From positions 1 through 13,867 of the forward strand of contig DATBAV010000004.1 of assembly GCA_036271315.1 (NCBI GenBank): a stretch of 13,867 bases of DNA. Direction: 5' to 3'. Position 1 is the first letter of the stretch. Each line of letters begins with the position of its first letter. The notes beneath the pieces were generated by a model. The model was not told where the DNA came from and did no database searches. It saw only the letters and a program-made list of their open reading frames with translations. This DNA is from VRUE01 sp036271315 (GTDB lineage: Bacteria; Actinomycetota; Thermoleophilia; Solirubrobacterales; 70-9). Of this stretch, positions 1 to 5,025 are shown piece by piece. The position numbers and the translations under genes were made by a program.

Positions 1-660
1 AAACCAGGCGCGCCGGAGGACTTCGACGCAGCGGTCGCCCGCTGGAAGGAGCTGCCGACCGAGGAGGGCGCGAGCTTCGACCAGGAGATCGACGTCGACG
101 CCGCGGCGATCTCGCCGATGGTCACCTGGGGCACCAACCCGGGCATGGTGGTCGAGGTCACCGACATGGTCCCCGACCCGGCCGCGATGGAGTCCGAGGC
201 CGATCGCGAATCGGCCGAGCGGGCGCTCGCCTACATGGGCCTGGCGGCGAACACGCCGATGACCGAGATCGCCCCGGAACGGGTCTTCATCGGCTCCTGC
301 ACCAACAGCCGGATCGAGGACCTGCGCGAGGCCGCCGAGATCGTCGACGGCCGCAAGGTCGCCAGCTCGGTCCACGCGATGGTCGTCCCCGGCTCTCAGC
401 AGGTGAAAAAGGCGGCTGAGGAAGAGGGCCTCGACGACGTCTTCCGCAGCGCCGGCTTCGAATGGCGTGAGGCGGGCTGCTCGATGTGCCTCGGCATGAA
501 CCCGGACACCCTGAGCGAAGGGGAGCGCTGCGCCTCGACCTCGAACCGCAACTTCGAGGGCCGCCAGGGCAAGGGCGGGCGCACCCACCTGGTCAGCCCG
601 CGGATGGCAGCCGCCGCCGCGGTCGAGGGCCACTTCGTCGACATCAGAGATTGGAGCTAG
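1..660 (+). CDS. leuC: 3-isopropylmalate dehydratase large subunit, C-terminal part (LeuC)
   Basis: Partial gene: it enters the window already in frame at base 1 and ends at TAG 658-660. The 219 visible residues are a little under half of the ~470 aa usual for the family. LeuC with LeuD forms the cytosolic [4Fe-4S] isomerase that converts 2-isopropylmalate to 3-isopropylmalate in leucine synthesis. Members of this family can also isomerise citramalate via citraconate. All three expected cluster ligands are visible: Cys100 of the fragment in FIGSCTNSR, and Cys160 and Cys163 in GCSMCLGMNP. The C-terminal aconitase-family stretch SNRNFEGRQGKGGRTHLVSP is intact. leuD starts 3 nt after the stop, so the two subunits are surely co-transcribed. 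Nothing odd is seen. Identification is firm; start and regulation lie outside the window. Confidence 0.96.
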   Translation, partial: KPGAPEDFDAAVARWKELPTEEGASFDQEIDVDAAAISPMVTWGTNPGMVVEVTDMVPDPAAMESEADRESAERALAYMGLAANTPMTEIAPERVFIGSCTNSRIEDLREAAEIVDGRKVASSVHAMVVPGSQQVKKAAEEEGLDDVFRSAGFEWREAGCSMCLGMNPDTLSEGERCASTSNRNFEGRQGKGGRTHLVSPRMAAAAAVEGHFVDIRDWS

Positions 661-663
661 AGA

Positions 664-1227
664 ATGAGGCCGATTGACGTCATCGAGGGCAAGGTCTCGG
701 TGCTCGACCGCAACGATGTCGACACCGATCAGATCATCCCCAAGCAGTTCCTGAAGCGGGTCGAGCGGACCGGTTTCGGCGAGTTCCTCTTCTACGACTG
801 GATCCGCGACGGCGAGATCGAGCTGGAGCCGAATCCGATCCTGGTCACCGGGGCCAACTTCGGCTGCGGTTCCTCACGCGAGCACGCCCCCTGGGCGCTG
901 GAGGACTTCGGCTTCCAGGCGATCGTCGCGCCGTCCTTCGCCGACATCTTCTATTCCAACTGCACCAAGGTCGGGCTGCTGCCGGCAATCCTCGACGAGG
1001 AGCACTGCCGGGCGGTAGCCGAGGCGGGCGAGGCCCGAATCGACGTCGACGACGAGACGGTCACCTGCGCCGCCGGCGTCTTCGAGTTCGCGGTCGAGCC
1101 CGACGTCAAGCACAGGCTGCTGAACGGCCTGGATGACATCGGCATCACGCTGGAGAACGCCGGCGCGATCGACAGCTTCGAGCAGGCCGGCGGCGCCGAG
1201 CGCGGGCCGGTCACGACGGCGCTCTGA
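664..1227 (+). CDS. leuD: 3-isopropylmalate dehydratase small subunit (LeuD)
   Basis: 187 aa, close to the 190-200 aa usual for bacterial LeuD. It is the swivelling small subunit that completes the isopropylmalate isomerase active site with LeuC. Family motifs are DVDTDQIIPKQFLK (residues 18-31) and the substrate-loop motif GANFGCGSSREHAPWAL (63-79). The start is ATG 664, preceded by GGAG at 653-656 with 7 nt spacing; this Shine-Dalgarno sequence lies in the last codons of leuC. The stop TGA (1225-1227) overlaps the ATG of the following methyltransferase gene by one base, suggesting translational coupling. In this context LeuCD probably serves both leucine synthesis and the citramalate branch fed by cimA downstream. 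Function is secure from motifs and position. Confidence 0.96.
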   Translation: MRPIDVIEGKVSVLDRNDVDTDQIIPKQFLKRVERTGFGEFLFYDWIRDGEIELEPNPILVTGANFGCGSSREHAPWALEDFGFQAIVAPSFADIFYSNCTKVGLLPAILDEEHCRAVAEAGEARIDVDDETVTCAAGVFEFAVEPDVKHRLLNGLDDIGITLENAGAIDSFEQAGGAERGPVTTAL

Positions 1228-1988
1228 TGGCCTCAGCGACGCGGGACTGGGACGCGGGGACCTACCACCGCGTCTCCGTCCCACACGAAGAGTGGGCACG
1301 CTCGGTGCTCGATCGGCTGCCCCTGCGGGGCGATGAGACCGTGCTCGATGCCGGCTGCGGCAGCGGTCGCGTCACCGGGTTGCTGATCGAGCGGCTGCCT
1401 GATGGGCACGTTGTGGCCGTCGACGGCTCTGCCTCGATGATCGAGAAGGTGCGCGAGACCCTGCGACCGGGCGACGAGGCGCTGGTCTCGGACCTGTCCG
1501 CTCTGGAGCTGGATCGACGGGTCGACGCGGTCTTCTCCAGCGCCGTCTTCCACTGGGTGCTGGATCACGACCTGCTCTTCCGCCGCCTGGCGGCCGTGCT
1601 GCGCCCCGGTGGCGCCCTCGCCGCGCAGTGCGGCGGCGCTGGCAATATCGACCGCCTGCGCACGATCAGCGGCGAGGTCGCCGCCAGCGAGCCCTTCGCG
1701 CCCTACTTTGAAGGCTTCGACGAGCCGTGGAACTACGCCGCCGCGGAGGAGACCGAGGCGCGGCTCGAGGCCGCCGGCTTCGTCGACGTCCGCTGCTGGC
1801 TGCAGCCCTGGACGATCCAGCCGCCGGAGCCGGCCGAGTTCCTGCGCACGGTCTGCCTCGGCCCGCACATGGACCGGTTGCCGGAGGAACTGCGAGCACC
1901 ATTCATCGAGAAGGTGCTGGAGCGTGAGCCCGACCCCTTGCGGATGGAGTACGTGCGCCTCAACATCGAGGCCCACGCCGCCGCCTGA
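1227..1988 (+). CDS. Class I SAM-dependent methyltransferase, trans-aconitate methyltransferase-like
   Basis: 253 aa with a Rossmann-fold methyltransferase core. Motif I is VLDAGCGSGRVT (39-50), which binds SAM. The acidic residue of motif II is Asp66 in VVAVDGSASMIEKV. Motif IV-like SSAVFHWVLDH spans 104-114 and post-motif LRPGGALAAQ spans 125-134. Length, the HWV-DH segment and overall order resemble Tam, which methylates trans-aconitate, but ubiquinone/menaquinone-type or small-acid methyltransferases share this fold. ATG 1227 overlaps the leuD stop (TGATG) and no good Shine-Dalgarno is seen, so translation is probably coupled to leuD. Lying between leuD and leuB, it could act on a tricarboxylic or malate-type intermediate. 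Yeast Tmt1, which esterifies both trans-aconitate and 3-isopropylmalate, is the precedent. The substrate is inference; the fold is secure. Confidence 0.85.
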   Translation: MASATRDWDAGTYHRVSVPHEEWARSVLDRLPLRGDETVLDAGCGSGRVTGLLIERLPDGHVVAVDGSASMIEKVRETLRPGDEALVSDLSALELDRRVDAVFSSAVFHWVLDHDLLFRRLAAVLRPGGALAAQCGGAGNIDRLRTISGEVAASEPFAPYFEGFDEPWNYAAAEETEARLEAAGFVDVRCWLQPWTIQPPEPAEFLRTVCLGPHMDRLPEELRAPFIEKVLEREPDPLRMEYVRLNIEAHAAA

Positions 1989-1998
1989 GCGCTCCGCG

Positions 1999-2004
1999 TA
2001 AAGT
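1999..2004 (+). promoter_or_regulatory. Possible -10 element (TAAAGT) for a leaderless leuB transcript
   Basis: TAAAGT in the 25-nt gap between the methyltransferase gene and leuB fits the actinobacterial TANNNT -10 pattern and ends 9 nt before the leuB ATG. No Shine-Dalgarno is visible before leuB, so a transcript starting at or next to the ATG is plausible. No convincing -35 is seen. This is a weak call from one hexamer. Confidence 0.3.
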
Positions 2005-2013
2005 GCCGGCTCG

Positions 2014-3087
2014 ATGGGCACCCCGCGCATAGTCCTGCTCGCCGGCGACGGCATCGGGCCCGAGATCGTCGGCGCTGCCCGGCGCCTGCTCGAGGTGCTG
2101 GGCGAGTTCGAGTTCGAGGAGCAGCTGATGGGCGGCTGCTCGATCGACGCTCACGGCACTGCTCTCACCGACCAGGTTCTAGCCGCCTGTCGAGGCGCCG
2201 ACGCGGTACTGCTCGGCGCCGTCGGCGGTCCCAAATGGGACACGACCGACCCCGACGCCCCGCGCCCCGAGCAGGGCCTGCTCGGCCTGCGCAAGGGCAT
2301 GGGCCTTTACGCCAACCTGCGTCCGGTGCGTCCCAGCCCGGCGCTGGTCGGCGCCAGCCCGCTGCGCCCCGAGCGCATCGCCGGCACCGATCTGCTCGTC
2401 GTCCGCGAGCTGACCGGCGGCATCTACTTCGGCGATTCCGGCCGCGAGGGCGACTCCGCCCACGACACTTGCGAGTACTCCGCCGCCGAAATCGAGCGCA
2501 TCGCCCGGGTCGGCTTTGAAGCCGCCCAGCGCCGCGCCGCTGGCTCCAACCGCAAGCCCCGCGTCACTTCGGTCGACAAGGCCAACGTGCTCGAGACCTC
2601 GCGGCTCTGGCGCGAGGTCGTCGGCCGCGTCGCCCCCGACTATCCGGACGTCGCCCTCGACCACCTGCTGGTCGACAACGCGGCGATGCAGCTGGTCTCG
2701 CGCCCGGCGGACTTCGACGTGATCGTCACCGAGAACCTCTTCGGCGACATCCTCAGCGACGAGTCGGCGATGCTCACCGGCTCGCTCGGGATGCTGCCCT
2801 CGGCCAGCCTCGGCGCCGATGGCGAGCCCGGGCTCTTCGAGCCGGTCCACGGCTCGGCCCCCGACATCGCGGACCAGGGAATCGCCAACCCGCTTGCCAC
2901 CTTCCTCTCGGCGGCGATGATGCTGCGCCATGGCCTCGACCGGGCCGACGACGCGGCGCGGATCGAGTCGGCGGTCGACGCGGTGCTTGACCGCGGCCTC
3001 CGCACCCCGGACCTGGCGGGCGAGGGGGAGACCGCGGTCGGCACCGATGAGGTGACCGAGGCCGTGCTGGCCGAGCTAAGCGCCTAG
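2014..3087 (+). CDS. leuB: 3-isopropylmalate dehydrogenase (LeuB)
   Basis: 357 aa, the usual family length. It oxidises and decarboxylates (2R,3S)-3-isopropylmalate to 4-methyl-2-oxopentanoate with NAD+ and a divalent metal; the same enzyme class turns beta-methyl-D-malate into 2-oxobutyrate. The N-terminus IVLLAGDGIGPEIV (6-19) is typical. Substrate arginines are in LGLRKGMGLYANLRPVR (Arg93, Arg103) and in RELTGGIYFG (Arg131, Tyr138). Catalytic Lys189 is in VDKANVLETSRLWR. Metal aspartates are Asp221 (LLVDNAAMQL), Asp245 and Asp249 (ENLFGDILSDE). The NAD-binding GLFEPVHGSAPDIA is at 273-286. Start ATG 2014 gives the exact family N-terminus although no Shine-Dalgarno is visible. It follows the methyltransferase gene by 25 nt. 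Its stop codon is interleaved with that of the convergent gene on the other strand. Confidence 0.96.
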   Translation: MGTPRIVLLAGDGIGPEIVGAARRLLEVLGEFEFEEQLMGGCSIDAHGTALTDQVLAACRGADAVLLGAVGGPKWDTTDPDAPRPEQGLLGLRKGMGLYANLRPVRPSPALVGASPLRPERIAGTDLLVVRELTGGIYFGDSGREGDSAHDTCEYSAAEIERIARVGFEAAQRRAAGSNRKPRVTSVDKANVLETSRLWREVVGRVAPDYPDVALDHLLVDNAAMQLVSRPADFDVIVTENLFGDILSDESAMLTGSLGMLPSASLGADGEPGLFEPVHGSAPDIADQGIANPLATFLSAAMMLRHGLDRADDAARIESAVDAVLDRGLRTPDLAGEGETAVGTDEVTEAVLAELSA

Positions 3088-3866
3088 GGCGCGGTTACCG
3101 CCCACTGGCCGTAGGCGAAGTCGCCCGTCGTGCCCGCCGTCTTGAGGCCGAAGCCGAGGCGGGTGTTGTTCTCCGCGACGAGAGCGGGCGTGCCGTTTTC
3201 TTCCGTCGTGTAGATGCAGAGGTTGCCGGGGGTCGCCTGAGGTGTCTGCAGGTTGCCGCCGCCAAGTCCCGAGCAGTTGGCGTTCGTTTCGCCTTTCTTC
3301 AGAACCGTGGCGGTAGCGGCATTGAGCAGGGGGAACTGGAAACTGACCGCAGCGCGGGATTCGGCGCCGAGGTCGAAGACACCGCGCAGCGTCTGACCCG
3401 ACTTCAGGGTGGACAGGATCGGGCCGATTTCATCGCTGAGCTTGGCTGCGGTGACCGAGCCTTTGCCGAGCTTCGCGGTCGAGACCGATTCGTTGGCCAG
3501 CTTCGGCGTCGTCACCGCTTCGTTGTTGAGCTTGTTGGTCGTGATCACGCTGTTCTTGATCGTCGAGGCGATCACCGAGTTGGCACCTAGCTTTGGCGTC
3601 GTGACGGCGCCGTTGCCGATGTTTGTCGGCCCGACCGAGTTGGGCCCGAGCTTGCCGATCGTCACCGCTCCGTTGGCCAGCTTGGCAGTGGTCACGGCCT
3701 GCTTGCGGATCTTGGCTGCGGTGACGGCTCCGCGCTTGAGCTGGTTGGGGCCGACGCTGTTGCGGGGCAGCCCGGCGGCGACGGCGACGCCGCCGAGGGC
3801 TAGGAAGAGCGCCATCGTGGCGATCACGTTCGAATAAGTGAGTCTCTGGCGAACTGCGGTGAGCAT
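3084..3866 (-). CDS. Secreted or membrane-anchored protein with eleven tandem decapeptide repeats
   Basis: 260 aa from ATG 3866-3864. A strong AAAGGAG lies 7 nt upstream on the minus strand, which decides this start over an upstream in-frame ATG at 4007 that would overlap ilvE. Residues 1-10 are basic, and ~13-33 (NVIATMALFLALGGVAVAAGL) form a signal peptide or membrane anchor. Residues 36-145 are eleven gap-free 10-residue units, consensus (G/N)(A/S)VTxxKLxN, such as GAVTAAKIRK and EAVTTPKLAN. Val at position 3 and Leu/Ile at position 8 give a 5-residue hydrophobic rhythm, suggesting a pentapeptide-like beta-solenoid. Residues 146-260 form a separate domain with two cysteines (ANCSG, NLCIY) that may form a disulfide. 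As I recall, similar LTYxNVxAT...LALGG proteins occur in many copies in Solirubrobacterales; the function is unknown. An extracellular or surface role is inference. Confidence 0.85.
   Translation of the reverse strand: MLTAVRQRLTYSNVIATMALFLALGGVAVAAGLPRNSVGPNQLKRGAVTAAKIRKQAVTTAKLANGAVTIGKLGPNSVGPTNIGNGAVTTPKLGANSVIASTIKNSVITTNKLNNEAVTTPKLANESVSTAKLGKGSVTAAKLSDEIGPILSTLKSGQTLRGVFDLGAESRAAVSFQFPLLNAATATVLKKGETNANCSGLGGGNLQTPQATPGNLCIYTTEENGTPALVAENNTRLGFGLKTAGTTGDFAYGQWAVTAP
3087..3103. terminator. GC-rich hairpin at the leuB / repeat-protein convergent junction, possible terminator
   Basis: GGG 3087-3089 and CGG 3092-3094 pair with CCG 3098-3100 and CCC 3101-3103, leaving a 2-nt bulge and the loop TTA. 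It starts on the last base of the leuB stop and lies in the last codons of the opposite gene. There is no T-run, which is not unusual in high-GC actinobacteria, but that makes the terminator call tentative. Confidence 0.22.
3432..3761 (-). repeat. Tandem 30-bp coding repeat array (11 decapeptide units)
   Basis: Eleven contiguous 30-nt units encode residues 36-145 of the minus-strand protein. Units in order begin NSVGPNQ, GAVTAAK, QAVTTAK, GAVTIGK, NSVGPTN, GAVTTPK, NSVIAST, SVITTNK, EAVTTPK, ESVSTAK and GSVTAAK. They are imperfect at DNA level, so the array is old or under selection for protein pattern rather than freshly amplified. Register is kept throughout, with hydrophobic residues at positions 3 and 8. 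Confidence 0.85.
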
Positions 3867-3934
3867 GAAGGGTCTCCTTTGCGTTTGACGCGATCCTTTT
3901 CTCGGCTCGGCTCGAATGACCTTGCGCGATCGGG

Positions 3935-3940
3935 CATACT
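3935..3940 (+). promoter_or_regulatory. Possible -10 element (CATACT) for ilvE
   Basis: The 83-nt gap between the divergent repeat-protein gene and ilvE (3867-3949) must hold promoters for both. CATACT ends 9 nt before the ilvE ATG, the same spacing as TAAAGT before leuB, and no Shine-Dalgarno precedes ilvE, so a leaderless transcript is possible. It matches the -10 consensus in only part, and no -35 at 16-18 nt is convincing. Confidence 0.28.
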
Positions 3941-3949
3941 TCTCCGAAC

Positions 3950-4900
3950 ATGGATACGGCCGAGTTGATTTGGCATAACGGCGAGTTCGTGCCCTGGGAG
4001 GACGCAAAAGTTCATGTCCTCAGCCACGCCCTGCACTACGGCACCGGGGTCTTCGAGGGCGTGCGCTGCTACGAGACCGAGCGCGGACCGGCGATCTTCC
4101 GCCACGCCGACCACCTCGACCGCCTCGCCAAGTCGGCTGAGCTCTACTACCTTGGCCTGCCCTACTCGCCCGAGCAGATTGGCGAGGCGACGCGCGAGCT
4201 GATCCGCCGCAACGGCCTCGGCTCCTGCTACATCCGCCCACTCGCCTTCCGTGGCTATGGCAGCCTCGGTCTCTACGCCACCGACGCGCCGGTCGACGTC
4301 ATCGTCGCCGCCTTTCCCTGGGGCGCCTACCTCGGCGAGGAGGGCCAGAAGCACGGCATCCGCGCCAAGGTCTCGAGCTGGCGCCGGATCAGCCCCGCCG
4401 GTCTGATCCCGCACGCCAAGGCCTCCGGCCAGTACCTCAACTCGATCCTCGCCAAGACGGAATCGACCAACGCCGGCTACGAGGAGGCGATCCTGCTCGA
4501 CGAGCGCGGCTTCGTCTGCGAGGGCTCAGGCGAGAACATCTTCCTCGTTCGCGACGGACAGATCGTCACGCCGCCGCATGTCGCTGCGATCCTCGACGGG
4601 ATCAACCGCAAGTCGGTGATCCAGATTGCCCAGGACCTGGGCTACACCGTGGTCGAACGCGACGTCGCCCGCGCCGAGCTCTATCTGGCGGAGGAGATCT
4701 TCCTCACCGGGACGGCCGCCGAGCTGGTGCCCGTGCGCGAGATCGACGACCACCCGATCGGCGAGCCGGGCGAGATAACCCGTCACGTGCAGGCAAAGTT
4801 CGTCGACGCCCTCTACGGCCGCGCCGAGGAGTACCTCGAGTGGCTCGACTTCGTCGAGGTCCCGGCCGGGGCGGACGAACCGAGTAAGGTCAGTTCCTGA
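3950..4900 (+). CDS. ilvE: Branched-chain amino acid aminotransferase (IlvE)
   Basis: 316 aa against ~309 for E. coli IlvE. It is a fold-type IV PLP enzyme that transfers the amino group from glutamate to the 2-oxo acids of isoleucine, leucine and valine. The PLP lysine is Lys157 in IPHAKASGQYLNS. Glu191, in CEGSGENIFLV, holds the cofactor ring. Other family marks are HYGTGVFEGVR (29-39), IRPLAFRGYG (95-104) and FLTGTAAELVPV near the C-terminus, the phosphate-binding region. ATG 3950 gives the standard N-terminus (LIWHNGEFVPW). It is the first gene of a + strand run (ilvE, cimA, aminotransferase, argH, glycosylase). A D-amino-acid transaminase or aminodeoxychorismate lyase is the alternative in this fold class, but the motifs and the neighbours favour IlvE. 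Confidence 0.94.
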   Translation: MDTAELIWHNGEFVPWEDAKVHVLSHALHYGTGVFEGVRCYETERGPAIFRHADHLDRLAKSAELYYLGLPYSPEQIGEATRELIRRNGLGSCYIRPLAFRGYGSLGLYATDAPVDVIVAAFPWGAYLGEEGQKHGIRAKVSSWRRISPAGLIPHAKASGQYLNSILAKTESTNAGYEEAILLDERGFVCEGSGENIFLVRDGQIVTPPHVAAILDGINRKSVIQIAQDLGYTVVERDVARAELYLAEEIFLTGTAAELVPVREIDDHPIGEPGEITRHVQAKFVDALYGRAEEYLEWLDFVEVPAGADEPSKVSS

Positions 4901-4947
4901 TGCACCTGCGTTTCGAGTCAACCGGGCGAATTACCGCAGCCGCCTAG
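4900..4947 (+). CDS. Possible 15-residue leader peptide upstream of cimA
   Basis: ATG 4900-4902 overlaps the ilvE stop (TGATG) and opens MHLRFESTGRITAAA, ending at TAG 4945-4947. The TAG overlaps the loop of the first leader hairpin (4937-4953), so a ribosome terminating there would cover that stem. It has one Leu and one Ile (an ATT codon, unusual in this GC-rich DNA), fewer regulatory codons than classical branched-chain leader peptides. The same TGATG coupling is used by real genes in this window, which supports translation, but an ORF of this size can arise by chance. Role in attenuation is inference. Confidence 0.35.
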   Translation: MHLRFESTGRITAAA

Positions 4948-4992
4948 CGGCTGGCGCGGCGCTGCCGTGCGTTCTCGGGCCCGCAAGGGCCC
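4936..4992 (+). promoter_or_regulatory. Structured leader between ilvE and cimA, possible attenuator
   Basis: The 125-nt gap before cimA holds two perfect hairpins. Stem 1 is CAGCCGC (4937-4943) with GCGGCTG (4947-4953), loop CTA. Stem 2 is GGGCCC (4977-4982) with GGGCCC (4987-4992) around a GNRA-type GCAA loop. A competing pairing, 4936-4944 with 4958-4965 (8 bp, one bulge), would exclude stem 1. No T-run follows stem 2. No T-box signature (TGGNACCGCG-like) is visible. The arrangement, with a tiny ORF ending in stem 1, is suggestive of translation-controlled folding ahead of the pathway-committing cimA, but no regulator or ligand can be named. Confidence 0.4.
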
Positions 4993-5025
4993 ACTCCCCG
5001 GTCTCTTCGAAGTGAAAGGCATCAG

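Noticed and set aside
3409..3837. A repetitive 142-codon open frame on the + strand opposite the decapeptide repeats.
   Set aside because: Its repetitiveness mirrors the 30-bp repeats on the other strand. The minus frame has the Shine-Dalgarno, signal sequence and domain structure, so this is a shadow.
3867..4007. Upstream extension of the repeat protein to an in-frame ATG at 4007 on the minus strand.
   Set aside because: It would add 47 basic, signal-less residues, cover the start of ilvE and ignore the strong AAAGGAG before ATG 3866.
4901..5025. T-box riboswitch before cimA.
   Set aside because: No T-box motif, specifier loop or antiterminator bulge sequence is visible, and the gap is shorter than typical T-box leaders.
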